Below, one piece after another: positions 23,907-36,299 of a stretch of 64,000 nt of DNA. Position 1 is the first letter of the stretch. Each line of letters starts with the position of its first letter. The notes below the pieces were generated by a model, which was given only the letters and a program-made list of their open reading frames with translations, did no database searches and had not been told where the DNA came from. Made by a program: the position numbers and the translations under genes. Source of the DNA: Chrysemys picta bellii. Lineage: Eukaryota > Chordata > Testudines > Emydidae. The stretch is from the NCBI RefSeq assembly GCF_011386835.1, contig NC_088810.1, forward strand, positions 248,001 through 312,000, in the 5' to 3' direction.

Positions 23907-24229
23907 AGCAGCTGGCGAAAGGCCGGAGGGGAGAGACTGTGCTTCCTGCACCCAGGGTTGGGCAGGGCGGGTCTGACCGAGGGGGAGGGAAGGAGGGAAC
24001 GAAGAAAAGAACAAGACAGAGCGAGCGAGAGAGAAAAGCGTAGAGGAAGCGACACAAACAAGCAGCTTCACAAGAGGGCCACAGGCAAGGCCTTGAGCCC
24101 CCCCTCCTGTCACATCCGGACAGGTCACTCCCCTCCCCCCCACTGAGGAGATGGGAGGGAGTGTGGGGGCGTTTTTACACACTGCGCACCTGTCAGAGCA
24201 AGTGTGAACCTGCAGCTCTGGGGCCTTTG

Positions 24230-24605
24230 GATCCAGGAGTGAGGGGCACTGGCAGAGCTGGGGGGTGGGGAGCCCAGTGCTGGGCTGGCAGGGGGCTGCG
24301 GGTCGGGGGTCAGGGGCACCGGCAGAGCTAGGGAGGGAGGAAGAGAGGAGCCCTGGGTGGCCAGGGGGCTGCAGGTCAGGGGTGAGGGGCACTGGCAGAG
24401 CTGGGGGGTGGGGAGACCAGTGCTGGGCTGGCAGGGGGCTGCGGGTCGGGGGTCAGGGGCACCGGCAGAGCTAGGGAGGGAGGAAGAGAGGAGCCCTGGG
24501 TGGCCAGGGGGCTGCAGGTCAGGGGTGAGGGGCACTGGCAGAGCTGGGGAGCCCAGGGCTGGGCTGGCAGGGGGCTGCGGGTCAGGAGTGAGGGGCACCG
24601 CCTGT
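24230..24605. repeat. M1 minisatellite upstream of CBLC
   Basis: Five units of about 60-125 bp with GTGAGGGGCACTGGCAGAGCT and GGGAGGGAGGAAGAGAGGAGC. Just upstream of the inferred CBLC promoter. Confidence 0.85.
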
Positions 24606-24854
24606 CAGTTCTGTCACACCCTGTGCAGCTCTCTGGGTGATTTCCGCCGGGGGGGGCGGGAGCAGCCGGGAACCCGCCCCGGGCCTGAACCTACCTGTAA
24701 ATCCAGGTGCCGCTGACTCACCTGTGGCCTCGCCTGCCCCTGCCCCTGCCCCTGCCCCGGGGGCGCGCCTGGAACCCGCCTGCAATTCTCCCTTCGGCCA
24801 CCAGGTGGCGCCGCTGCCTGGACGATCCCCGGAGAACAATTGTACCAGCATCGG

Positions 24855-26535
24855 GGGCCCGTCCAGCCCCATAGCGCCCCCCATCAGCCCCAGGGGCCCA
24901 TCCAGCCCCATAGCGCCCCCATCAGCCCCAGGGGCCAGTCCAGCCCCATAGCGCCCCCCATCAACCCCACAAGCCTATCCAGCCCCATAGCGCCCCCCAT
25001 CAGCCCCAGGGGCCCGTCCAGCCCCATAGCGCCCCCCATCAACCCCACAAGCCCATCCAGCCCCATAGCGCCCCCCATCAACCCCACAAGCCTATCCAGC
25101 CCCATAGCGCCCCCCATCAGCCCCAGGGGCCCGTCCAGCCCCATAGCGCCCCCCATCAGCCCCACAAGCCTATCCAGCCCCATAGCGCCCATCAGCCCCA
25201 AGGGCCCATCCAGCCCCATAGCGCCCCCATCAGCCCCACAAGCCTATCCAGCCCCATAGCGCCCCCCATCAGCCCCAGGGGCCCGTCCAGCCCCATAGCA
25301 CCCCCCATCAGCCCCACAAGCCTATCCAGCCCCATAGCACCCCCCATCGGCCCCAGGGGCCCATCCAGCCCCATAGCACCCCCATCAGCCCCAGGGGCCC
25401 GTCCAGCCCCATAGCACCCCCATCAGCCCCAGGGGCCCGTCCAGCCCCATAGGCGCCCCCATCAGCCCCACAGGCCCACCATCAGCCCCAGGGGCCCATC
25501 CAGCCCCATAGCGCCCCCCCATCAGCTCCACAAGCCTATCCAGCCCCATAGCGCCCCCCATCAGCCCCACAGGCCCATCCAGTCCCATAGGGCCCCCATC
25601 AGCCCCACAGGCCCATCAAGCCCCGGGGCCCCGTCAAGCCCCATAGCACCTCCCCATCAGCCCCACGGGCCCATCCAGCCCCATAGCACCTCCCCATTAG
25701 CCCCACAGCCCCATCCAGCCCCATAGCGCCCCCCATCAGCCCCACAGGCCCATCCAGTCCCATAGGGCCCCCATCAGCCCCACAGGCCCATCAAGCCCCG
25801 GGGCCCCGTCAAGCCCCATAGCACCTCCCCATCAGCCCCATGGGCCCATCCAGCCCCATAGCACCTCCCCATTAGCCCCACAGCCCCATCCAGCCACATA
25901 GCACCCCACATCAGCCCCACAAGTCCATCCAGCCCCAGGGCCCCGTCAAGCCCCATAACGCCCCCATCAGCTCCAGGGCCCCGTCCAGCCCTATAGCCCC
26001 CCCATCAGCCCCACAGGCCCACCTAGCCCCATAGCACCCCCCATCAGCCCCACGGGCCCATCCAGCCCCATAGCACCCCCCTTCAGCCCCACAGGCCCAT
26101 CCAGCCCCATAGCACCCCACACCAGCCGCAGGGCTCCGTCCAGCCCCATAGCCCCCCCATCAGCCCCACAGGCCCGTCCAACCCCATAACCCCCCCTCAC
26201 ATCAACCCCAGGGGCCCATCGAGCCCCACAGTGCCCCCCATCAGCCCCAGGGCCCCGTCCAGCCCCACAGCACCTCCGTGTTAGCCTCATGGGCCCATGC
26301 AGCCCCATCGTGTCCCCCATCAGCCCGACAGCCCCACAACCCCCCCCCATCAGCCTCACAGCCCCATAGCACCCCCCATCAGCCCCACAGGTCCATCCAG
26401 CCCCATAGCCCCTCACCATCGGCCCCCGTGCCCCATCCAGCCCCACAGCACCTCCCCGTTAGTCTCATGGGCCCATCCAGCCCCATAGCACCCCCACCCC
26501 CATCAGCCCCACGGGCCCCTCCAGCCGCATAGCGC
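24855..26535. repeat. Long minisatellite of about 37 bp between CBLC and BCL3
   Basis: Some 45 units of CCCATCAGCCCCACAGGCCC plus ATCCAGCCCCATAGCGCC. Both strands stay open in places only because the unit lacks stops in some frames; none looks like a gene. It starts about 45 bp past the BCL3 polyadenylation signal. Confidence 0.92.
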
Positions 26536-26580
26536 CCCCTAAATCTCTTTCAGTCTTAGGATAAAAAATACAAAAAATAT

Positions 26581-26586
26581 TTTATT
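26581..26586 (-). terminator. BCL3: BCL3 polyadenylation signal AATAAA
   Basis: TTTATT on the plus strand within an A/T-rich patch (26550-26620), about 850 bp beyond the BCL3 stop. Region 26587-27431 is the inferred 3' UTR; no other gene is seen in it. Confidence 0.7.
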
Positions 26587-27431
26587 AGCGGCTTAGAAAA
26601 GACCCTCATAAGTTACCCCCAAACCACAACCCCCCCAGGAGATTCAAGTATCAGTGACTGGCGGCAACTCTGAGGTGGGGGGATAGGATCCCCCCACCCC
26701 CCTGGTTCTGCATCCCGCAGAGCACCGAGGGGGCAGAAGGGTTAATGCTAGCGAATGGGGGGTGGGGGCTGGGCTTGGCTCCCAGCAGCCTTTGTGGGGG
26801 GCATAGAGGGCCCCTGCGAGTCCAGTCTCAGTGCAGCCAATTCCCACTCCCCCTCAGTGTGCCCCCCAGCCGAGTTCCGCCGACTCCATGCCGGGCTTTA
26901 GCTGCGACCTCCCCAGGGGCTGCTTGTGGTTTCACTCAGGCTCTGGCCCCATTTGGGGCAGGGGTCCTGGCAGGGCCACTCTGCTGTCTCCTGGGGGAGG
27001 GGAGGGCAGAAAGAGGACACACTGCCCCCCCACCCCCGAGGCGGGGGAAGGCGAATGCAAGGGGGCCTGTCGGACAGTCCTCTCTTCAGGGCTTCACCCA
27101 GGCTGGGACCTGGGCACGGAGCTGGCCGGGCACCTAGGCCCCATAGGAGCATATGGGTTCCCCCTCCATGGAGACAGCCAGACACCTGGGTCCCCCAGGA
27201 ACACATGGAGACGCCCGGACTCCTGGGTCCTGTAGGGGAGTAGGCAGCTGTCGCTGGCAGTGAGGGTCCCCCAGGAGGCCCGGATGCCTGGGTCCCACAG
27301 CAACAGGCGGGGTCCTGCGCATGCAGACGCAGGGTCCTCTAGGAGCCGGTCACCCCAGTGCTACATCCCCAGGGCGAGAGTCCCCTGGGGTCCCTGGACT
27401 GGGAGGGGCGGCTGCCCCCAGGACTCCGCTG

Positions 27432-30400
27432 TCAGCTGCCCCCGCTGTCCCTGTGGCGAAGCCACTGTGCCTCCGCCTCCGTGGGTGGGCTCCCTGCCCC
27501 ACGCGGAGTCCGTGATTGGTCCAGCCCAGCACCTCTCAGGTGAATCCGACTGGGTGGCAGCCCCTGGACAATGGGCGGGTGAAAGGCACCAGGCAGCAGC
27601 GAGAGGTGATTAGTTGAGGTGTCCTGGCCGGGAGACGCAATTGGGTAGATGGCACCATGGAGTGCAGGCTCCAGCAGGCTTTCGGCCAATTGCAGAAAGG
27701 GCTTTGGGGCAGTGGCAGAGCCCATTGGCTGCCCCAGGGTGGGCGGGGGCATGTTTCCCTCCAGCTTCACCCCGTGGAGGGAGCCAGGCGTTGATGCCCC
27801 ATTGGCTGGCTCAGCAGTTTCTGGTCTCTGATTGGTTGGGGCAGTTCTGCAGGCTCCTGGGGTGTGGGGAGGGCTCGGGGCAGAAGACGGGGAGCCAGGG
27901 GAGGCGCTGGGCAGACCTGGGGGGAGAGAAAGGGGACATCAGGAATCAGCCCCAGAACCCCACCCCCCCAAAGGGGAACCGGGAACCCCCCCGACATCCC
28001 AACCCCCCCCCCCCGAACCCCTGGACCCTCCCACTAGGGAGCCCGCAGCCGTGAGGGGGTTGGTGTGTCTCTCCATGGGGCTGGCTCCAGGGGTCATGGG
28101 CAGGCGGACCAAAGCATGACCTTCAGATGGGGCATTCCCCAGGGGGCTCCGGGGGATGGGCACATGGGCTAAGGGGGCCAGTGGGGTGTTTCTGCTGGGG
28201 GTCAGGCAGGCGCCAGGGGCATTGGGGGGGCAGCACTCACCATTGGGGGTCAGGCGGGCGCCAGGGGAGCTGGCTGAACTGGGTGCCGGGGAGGCCCCAT
28301 CCCGGGTGCTTTCGGAAGCTGGGGGAGGCCGGGAGGCCTTTCCCCTCAGGATGTCGATCACCTGGGAACGGGGGATGGAGGGAGTTACCCTGTCCCGCTG
28401 GGAGCCCCCTCAGACCCACCCCAAGGCCCCCTAATCCCCACCCCATTTCCACATGGCAGCAGTGGCCCCTCCCCTCCCTGCTTCCCTTCATCCCAATGGC
28501 CCCCACTCTCCCTCCCTCCAAGCCTCTATACCCCCAGGGGCCTCTTAGTGCAGCCTCTCTTTGTCCTCCTGCCGACCCTCCCCAGGCCCCTGCTCCCCCT
28601 CTGTGGATCACCCCACGTCCTGCCAACCCTCCCCAGGCCCCTGCTTACCCCCCCAGCGTCCTCCCCACGTCCTGCCAACCCTCCCCAGGCCCCTGCTCCC
28701 TGTCCCCAGCGTCCTCCCCACGTCCTGCCGACCCTCCCCAGCCCCCGCTCACCCCCCCAGCATCTCCCCCATGTCCTGCTGACCCTCCCCAGCCCTCTGC
28801 TCACCCCCCCAGGGTCTCCCCCACTCACCCGCCGGTTCTTGGCCACCATGAGCGCCGTGTCATTGTGATAGTTCTTGATCCCGCAGTCGGCCCCGTTCCG
28901 CACCAGCAGCCGCAGGGCATCCAGCAGCCCCCGTCCACTGGCCACGTGCAGCGCCGTGCACCCCGCATACGACTGCGCGTTCACATTTGCCCCATTCTGC
29001 CGGGGCGGGGGAGAGAAGAGACGGGCGGTGAGACGGGACAGACAACGCCCCCCGCCCAAAGCGTCATGTCCAGGGGCGGTAGCTGGGCGGGGGCAGGGTT
29101 TTGGGGGGGCAGTGACAGAAACCTGATTGGGGCAAGGGGACATTTGGGGGAGCTGAAGGGAGGGAGAGGGGCCAGGTGTGGGGGAGAGGCCAGGTGGGAG
29201 GGGGGAGGGGGCCTGGCCCTCACCTGTATTAGCAGCTCCACCATGTCCAGGCTGTTGTTCTCCACGGCATGGAGCAAGGGGGAGCGGCCACTCTTGATGT
29301 CCTGTGTGGGGTGCACAGCAGGGTCAGACCCCTCAGGTACAGACAGGCTCCCCCCACTCAGTTCACACATACACCCCCCCCGGAAATCCCCTCTCAGTTC
29401 ACACAGTTCTCTCCCAGCTCTGCTCCCCTTCCCCACCGCTGTACCCAGCCCCCCTTGTGTGTGTGTGTGGGGGGGGGTTGGAGGGGATGGGCTCCCCCGT
29501 ACCCAGCCCCCCGTGCGCCATGTCTGTGGGGTGGGAGTAGGCGCCCCCCCATGCTCACCACAGCGTCGATGTCCGCCCCGTGCTCCAGCAGCAGCAGCAC
29601 TGTGTCCCGGTTCGAGGTGGCCACAGACACATGCAGGGGGGTGAGACCTGGGGGGAGAGAACGGGGGGGGGGTGAGAGAGGCACAAGGGGGGGGGACGGG
29701 GGGGCTGGCCTGGCTTGGGGGCGGGGGCCTTTGGGCTTTTCCAGAGATTCTGGTCCCAGTTCTCAGCTGTTTGGAAAAATTCTCAAAACCACAAGCTCCC
29801 CCCCTGCCCCCTCCCGACCCCAGTCCCCTCCATCCCCTGCCGCCCTGCTCACCCTCGTAGTTCCGGGCCTCCAGCTCAGGTCGGTTGCTGCCCCACTCCA
29901 GCAGCTCTCGCAGGCACCGGGGGCTGCCGTGCTCGCAGGCCAGGTGCACCGACGTTTGTCCGTGCCGGTCCAGTGCCATCGGGGAAGCCCCGTGCGAGAG
30001 CAGCAGCTTCACCAGGGACGGCTGGGTGGTGATCACCGCCAGGTGCAAGGGGGTCTGAGGGGGGAGAGGCACAAGGCACTGCTGCAGGAAAGCTCACAAC
30101 GCCTGGCAGTGGGTCCCAGCTGGGGGCACACACAAGGAAGCTCGCAGCACCAGGGGGTTTCCCAGCTGGGGACACAGGCAGGGCATTGCCACGGCAAAGC
30201 TCACGGCACCGAGACATGCAAGCTGTGAGCTGCTGGTGCACACCCTGTAACCAGAGGAAGCTGCCCAGTCCCGACGGTGCTAACCGCAGCCCCCGGCGCC
30301 AGCCGCGTTGACGCAGACGCTTCTGAGAAGGGGCTGGAGCTGGCTCAGGTGGTGGTTTACGGGAAATGGGGCACACAACACGGGACTGGGGGAAGCTGCC

Positions 30401-33400
30401 CCAGCTTAGAGACCCCTCGGGACCCAAGCAGAGCTGGGGGGAGCCCAAGGCTGGGGTAACTGGGGGCTGTGGGTCGGGAGTGAGCAGCACCTGTCCATAG
30501 GGTGGGGCTGGCAGATCCTTCTGGGCTCTGGGGATGGGGGGGGCTGAGCGTGTAAGAGTGTGCACAGGTGCCATGGTGTGTGTGAGTGGGCACGTCCCAG
30601 TAAGCCGTGTCTCTGTGAGAGCGTGTGTGTGTGACTGGCGCATGGGGCCATCGAAGTAGGAATGTGCGATTCCCGTAGAAGTCCGTGAACACGCTTGTTG
30701 CAGGGAGCGAGTGTGTCTGAGTGCGTGTCACACCAGTGCATGGTGAGTGTGGAATGCAGCATGCCCGGGTGCATGAGCGTGCAGTGCTCTGGGAACACAG
30801 GTATTGCAGGGAGTGGGAGTGTCCAAGCGTGTCTCTCTCAGCCGTGCACGGTGAGTGTGCAATGCAGCGTGCCCCAGTGCTCTGGGAATGGTGCAAGGAG
30901 CCAGAGGGAGAGGGGAGAGTGCTGCAGGGTTTGCCCTTGACCTGCTTTGTGTCCCATCACGCAGGGCGACCTGCAAGTGCTCCAGGTGCCAGGTCTGCCT
31001 GCGTCCCCGCCCCCGTGACTCAGGCTCTGACCCTGGGGCGTCGCCCAGGCAACGGGGGGGGGGGGGGGGGAGGAAGTTGTCGGGGAAAGTCCCGTCTGTG
31101 CTGGGGCTGGGCGGGGCTGGGCACGTGGGTTCTGGGAACGTCGTGCCCGGGTTCCCCCCCCCCCGTTCAGCCTGGTGCCACCTGACAGGGGCAGGTTGGC
31201 ATCACACCCCTCCCCCGATACCCCGGTCCCCCCTCCCCACATCTGCCAGGGACCAGTCTGGTATCAAAGCCCACAGACCAGGCCCCCCATCCTGCCCCGG
31301 GACCCCCAGCCCTCCCCCGGACTGACCTGCCGCATGTTGTTGTAGATGTCCAGGTCCCGCTGACCCTGTAGGAAGAGGCTGACCAGGCGCTGGGCAACGG
31401 GCAGGTTCCCCTGGGCCACAGCGATGTGCAGAGCCCTGTGGGCGGGGGGAGGAGAGACCGTCACTGGGGAGGGGCGGTGTGGGGAGAAGAACCTCCTCAG
31501 GGTCCCCGCACTCCACAGAAAGTTCCTCTCCCCTCCCCCAGCCACAGAAATTCCCAGGTAGGTTCTGGCTAGAACAGCCGTTGCAACAGTGTCAGGGGAC
31601 TCCCCAGCCTCATCCCAGCTCGGAGCTCACCGCAGTGGGCAGTGCCCTCTTTAAACCCCACGCGAGCACCTCTTCACCAACAGTCCCTAATAACCCCTGG
31701 GCAGATGCCAGCTAGAACAGCAGGTGCAACAATGTTACTGGAGTCCCCAGCCCCTCCCCGCCACTCCACAACCCCCCTGCAGAGAGGCTGGCCCTTTCAG
31801 ATCTATTAGCAACACTGGTGCTGCTTAGAACAAGCGTTGCAATGTTAGCAAGGTCCCCGTCCTGCCCCACATCATCCCCACTGGGTCTGAGCTCCCCCCA
31901 TCTTCCATCACACCCTCCCCACTGCCCCTTGGCTCCCTTAGCCCATCTCCTTGGGTACATCCAGCTCTCCCCCTCCCTCCCATGTCCTGCCCCCAGAGCC
32001 CTGTCACCCCAGCTCACTCTCCCTCTGCTCCCTGCTCTGGTCCCCGGCTCTGCTGCCCCCCAGCCCTGGCCCCCTCTCTGCCGCCCCCCCTCCCCAAGGA
32101 CGCAGGTGATTTCAGAGAATCGCTCCAGCAGCGAATTACGATAAAAGGAAACCTCTTATCAGCGCAGCCCGAGCAAAGGGGGGGGGGGGGTCCTCGACTC
32201 CGGGCTTCCAGTAAGAGCTCCCAGCCGCCCGCTGACCTCCACTTCCTGTCTCAAACAGGCCACTTTCGATATCCACTGGCAGCTCAGGCTTGGGAGGCTG
32301 CAGCGCTGCAAGCTGCCCCAGGAACAGTGCCCTGTCACTGCCAAGCAGGAAACCCAGTGCTGCGAGCTTCCCCCCATGACAGTGCCCTGTCACTGCCCAG
32401 CTGGGAACCCAGCGCTGTGAGCTTCCCCCCATGACAGTGCCCTGTCACTGCTGAACCCGGAACCCAGCACTGCAAGCTTCCCCAGGAACAGTGCCCTGTC
32501 ACTGCCAAGCGGGAAACCCAGTGCTGCAAGCTTCCCCCATGACAGTGCCCTGTCACTGCCCAGCTGGGAACCCAGCGCTGCGAGCTTCCCCCCATGACAG
32601 TGCCCTGTCACTGCTGAACCCGGAACCCAGCACTGCAAGCTTCCCCAGGAACAGTGCCCTGTCACTGCCAAGCGGGAAACCCAGTGCTGCGAGCTTCCCT
32701 CCATGACAGTGCCCTGTCACTGCCCAGCCGGGCACAGTGATGCGAGCTTTCCCCCATGACAGTGCCCTGTCACTGCCCAGCTGGGAACCCAGCGCTGCGA
32801 GCTTCCCCCCATGACAGTGCCCTGTCACTGCTGAACCCGGAACCCAGCACTGCAAGCTTCCCCAGGAACAGTGCCCTGTCACTGCCAAGCGGGAAACCCA
32901 GTGCTGCGAGCTTCCCCCATGACAGTGCCCTGTCACTGCCCAGCCGGGCACCCAGTGCTGCGAGCTTTCCCCCATGACAGTGCCCTGTCACTGCCCAGCT
33001 GGGAACCCAGCCCTGTGAGCTTCCCCCCATGACAGTGCCCTGTCACTGCCCACCTGGGAACCCAGTGCTGCGAGCTTCCCCCCATGACAGTGCCCTGTCA
33101 CTGCCCAGCCACCCACCCAGTGCTGCGAGCTTCCCCCCATGATAGTGCCCTGTCACTGCCCAGCTGGGAACCCAGTGCTGTGAGCTTCCCTAGAAACAGT
33201 GCCCTGTCACTGCCCAGCTGGGAACCTAGTGCTGCGAGCTTCCCCCCATGACAGTGCCCTGTCACTGCCTAGCCAGGAACCCAGTGCTGCGAGCTTCCCC
33301 CACCACAGTGCCCTGTCTGGAACCCAGCACTGCAAGCTTCCCCAGGAACAGTGCCCTGTCATTGCCCAGCTGGGAACTCGGTGCTGCAAGCTTCCCCCTA

Positions 33401-35160
33401 TGACAGTGCCCTGTCACTGCCCAGCTGGGAACCCAGTGCTGCGAGCTTCCCCCTATGACAGTGCCCTGTCACTGCCCACCTGGGAACCCAGTGCTGCGAG
33501 CTTCCCCCATGACAGTGCCCTGTCACTGCCCAGTCAGGAACCCAGCACTGTGAGCTTCCCCCACCACAGTGCCCTGTCACTGCCCAGCTGGGAACCCAAC
33601 GCTGTGAGCTTCCCTGCAGCAGTGCCCAGTCAGGCGCAGGGAGGGGCCGTGGGGGGTGGAGGAAGAGGAAGCCGGGGAGGAAATCTATCCCCCTCCCCTT
33701 CCAGTAAGAAGTTTGAACCACGGGACCATTACGCAGGAAGAAAACGTCGGCAGGGGGTGGGACCGGGATGGGGGAGGGCTACCCAGACGGGCCGGGGATT
33801 CCCCTTCCCAGCCGGGCTGGCTCGCTCTGTCTAGGCTCGCAGATGGGCCCCTTGCCCCCATGTCCGTGCTGGGGGCCCAGGGCTATTTAAACTCACCCCC
33901 CAACCCCCACTTACGTGTCTCCATCCTCGTCCTGCTTGGTCGCCGTAGCGATGTCAGCAGCCATCTGTGTCTGCAGGGGGCAGAGAAGGGGGTAGGGAGT
34001 GGCGGGGCGCCCCAGCAGGGGGGCCGGCAGCAGGGGGTGTGGGGCCACGGGGTGGAAGAAGGGGGCCCGCTCCGGGACCAGGAAAGGTCCGGTCAGACCT
34101 GGTGGGGGGAGAAGAACGGGGGTGCGTGAGCGAAAGAAGGGATCCCCCTTATACATCGCAAGGGACCCAGGAGTCCGGGCCCTGCACCTCCTGGATCTCC
34201 CCAATAACCCGTCCCTAGGGACCCAGGAGTCCGGGCCCTGCATCTCCTGGGGTCTCCCTCATAACCCGTCCCTAGGGACCCAGGAGTCCGGGGCCAGCAC
34301 CTCCTGGGGTCTCCCTCATAACCCGTCCCTAGGGACCCAGGAGTCTGGGCCCAGCACCTCCTGGGGCTCCCCCCCTAACCTCTCCCCCAAGAGACCCAGG
34401 AGTCCGGGGCCAGCACCCCCTGGGGCTCCCCCCCCATAACCCCTCCCCCAAGGGACCCAGGAGTCCGGGGCCAGTGCTACGTTTGACCAATCGCTTTACT
34501 GAAATCCTCACCCGGCCCCTGAGGCCAAGGGCACGGACTCGCCTCCGCCGCCCCCACCCCATTTCCCGGGCCCCCGGCGTCCGGGCGTGGGGGGCGGTCT
34601 CCAGCCCGTGGGATCTGTCCTGGCCACCCGCCAGCATCTGGGGAGGCGCCGGGTGTCTGCGGGGAAAGGAAGGAACCGGGGGTCCCCCGCGGGGGCGATG
34701 GGGGATCGGGGGGTCACCCACCTATGAGGTAGGGAGCTGGCAGGCGGCTGTACTCCACAGCCACGTAGGGGGGGCAGTAGCCGTTGCAGAAGGGGGGATG
34801 CTGCTCCCCGGAGGCGCCCTCCTGCCCCCCGTCGCTCTCCGTCTTGGGCACCTTCCCGGCGGGGGGTCCCGGCCGCTCCCAGCCCGGCCCCCGCACCACG
34901 TAGCGGCGTTTGCGCAGGGGCAGGGAGGTCTCCGCTTTCCTGCCCCCCTCGTCGGGGGGCCCCGGGCTCGGCGCCCCGAGGCGGGGGGGAGGAGTCCTTG
35001 GGCCCCCCGGGGCGCCGTGCCAGGGTGCAGGGAATGCCCCGCTGCCCTGAGGAGCCCGCTGCCCCCCGGAGTCTTTGGGACGGGGAACCCCGCTCCCATG
35101 GCACTCGGGGGTGTCCCCCTTCCGCCACGTCCTCAGGTCCACGGGCATCTCCTCCGCCAT
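27432..35160 (-). CDS. BCL3: BCL3 transcription coactivator (nuclear IkappaB protein)
   Basis: BCL3 binds NF-kappaB p50/p52 homodimers in the nucleus through ankyrin repeats. Nine coding exons: 34722-35160, 33915-34098, 31327-31435, 29853-30054, 29559-29647, 29224-29301, 28829-28996, 28241-28361, 27432-27916. Phases agree and give about 624 codons, well above the human length of about 454. Exon 1 opens MAEEMPVDLRTW; exon 2 ends KQDEDGDT. Repeats follow with ALHIAVAQGNLPVAQRL, TPLHLAVITTQPSLVKLLL, LTPLHVSVATSNRDTVLLLL, SGRSPLLHAVENNSLDMVELL, ALHVASGRGLLDALRLLV and ALMVAKNRRVIDILRGKA. The C-terminus ends SGGS, as in mammals, but exon 9 codes for 161 residues of Ser/Pro/Gly-rich sequence. Introns carry large minisatellites. 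The CpG-rich 5' region has two kappaB-like sites. Confidence 0.95.
32310..33635. repeat. Minisatellite of about 55 bp in BCL3 intron 2
   Basis: About 25 units of CCATGACAGTGCCCTGTCAC, then TGCCCAGCTGGGAACCCAGT and GCTGCGAGCTTCCCC. Each unit contains GACAG-N4-CTGTC, a small inverted repeat. Two higher-order unit types alternate (CTGAACCCGGAACCCAGCAC and CCAAGCGGGAAACCCAG). Confidence 0.92.
34145..34470. repeat. Tandem repeat of about 57 bp in BCL3 intron 1
   Basis: Six units of AGGGACCCAGGAGTCCGGGC with CAGCACCTCCTGGGG, close upstream of exon 2 on the minus strand. Confidence 0.85.
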
Positions 35161-35514
35161 TCCTCAGGCTCCGGGGTCCCTTGCCCCCAGAGTGGGGGAG
35201 GGGTCGCCAGCCAAACCCGGCTCGATCTCCTGGGTCCTTTGCCCCCGGGGTGGGGGTGAGGGGGGGTCACCAGCCAAACGCCGCTCGGTCTCCTAGGTCC
35301 TTTGCCCCCAGGGTGGGGGAGGGGTCACCAGCCAAACCCCGTTCTGCCCTTTTGCAATCTCATCGCCTCAGCAGGTGCCCCCTGCAGCCCCGGGCACCTC
35401 CAGGGAGCGGGCGCGCAGGGAGGGGGCGGCCTGGCTGCCCCGTGGGTGCCCACAGCCCCCGACTGAAGCCAGGGAGGCTGCAGCAGGCTGCAGCGGGGTA
35501 GAGGAAGGGCCACC

Positions 35515-35524
35515 GGGACTTCCC
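35515..35524 (-). promoter_or_regulatory. kappaB consensus site GGGACTTCCC
   Basis: Fits GGGRNWYYCC exactly. It is about 355 bp upstream of the BCL3 ATG. A second near-match, GGGACTTTCA, is at 35546-35555. Confidence 0.5.
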
Positions 35525-36084
35525 CGGCCGCTCAGCTGAACGCTAGGGACTTTCAGAGCCGCCTCTTACCCCGGGCTTGGGGTGGAGAATGACGGCCCCC
35601 GCCCCGCCCCTCGCCCGCCCCCAGGAGCGGCAGCGGCAGCGGCAGCAGGGGAGCCCCGGTGCGCCCAGGGCGCACGCTTGGCACGGGGCCCTGGGCGCAC
35701 CGCCCGCTTCCCGGACTCTCCCCTCCCCTCCCCACCGGAAACGCCCAGGAACGGGGGGGGGCGGCAGGGAACGCCCCGGGCTCGGCGGAGGAGGGAGGGA
35801 GGGAGGGAGGAGCGGGGAGGGCGCGTTCCAGACACGGTTAACCCCTTCCACCCCCCCGCCCCTGGCACGGAGAGACGGGGGCTGTCAGTGAAGGGGGCTG
35901 CGGGGCGGGCCAGGCCGCCCCATGCTCCTCTGGTGCCCTCCGTGCAGGGCACCCTGGCACCCTGCAGAGCGCGCCCGTCTGCCCCCGGCCCTGGCCCCGC
36001 AGGGCACGGGGCGGGAACGGGGGACCGGCTCGGGGCAGCAGGGACCGGGAGCCAGGGCCGTGCCAGGCACAAGCAGATTAAACA

Positions 36085-36126
36085 ATTGATTAGGGCCCAG
36101 CCGCTCAAAGCGGCCCCATTGATTAG
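36085..36126. promoter_or_regulatory. Paired ATTGATTAG motifs flanking a hairpin
   Basis: ATTGATTAG occurs at 36085-36093 and 36118-36126. Between them GCCGCT-CAA-AGCGGC (36100-36114) can form a 6-bp stem. TGATTA-type motifs suit homeodomain or PBX-class factors. It is unusually A/T-rich for this region. Confidence 0.35.
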
Positions 36127-36299
36127 TTTGTGGGGGGGCCCCAATGGGCCGGGAGCCGGGGCCGGGACCATGGCAAGGGGGTAGCAGCAGGGCCGGGAAC
36201 ACGCTCCCAGGGCAGATGCCGGGGGCAGGGGCAGGTCTGAGTCACCCGGGGTGAATCCAGAATCACTGTGAACCCCCAGGGAGCTGTGGGTGGATGTGT

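Larger units (their letters stand above)
34550..36200. promoter_or_regulatory. BCL3: CpG-rich BCL3 promoter and exon 1 region
   Basis: Dense CpG with GC boxes covers exon 1 and about 1 kb upstream on the minus strand. The transcription start was not located. Confidence 0.6.

Noticed and set aside
24855..26535. CRISPR-like regular repeats (also 32310-33635)
   Set aside because: Units are contiguous and degenerate with no unique spacers, in a vertebrate genome.
28127..29644. 505-codon plus-strand open frame
   Set aside because: Antisense to BCL3 exons 6-8; the proline-rich product has no family features, and the minus strand has the ankyrin repeats.
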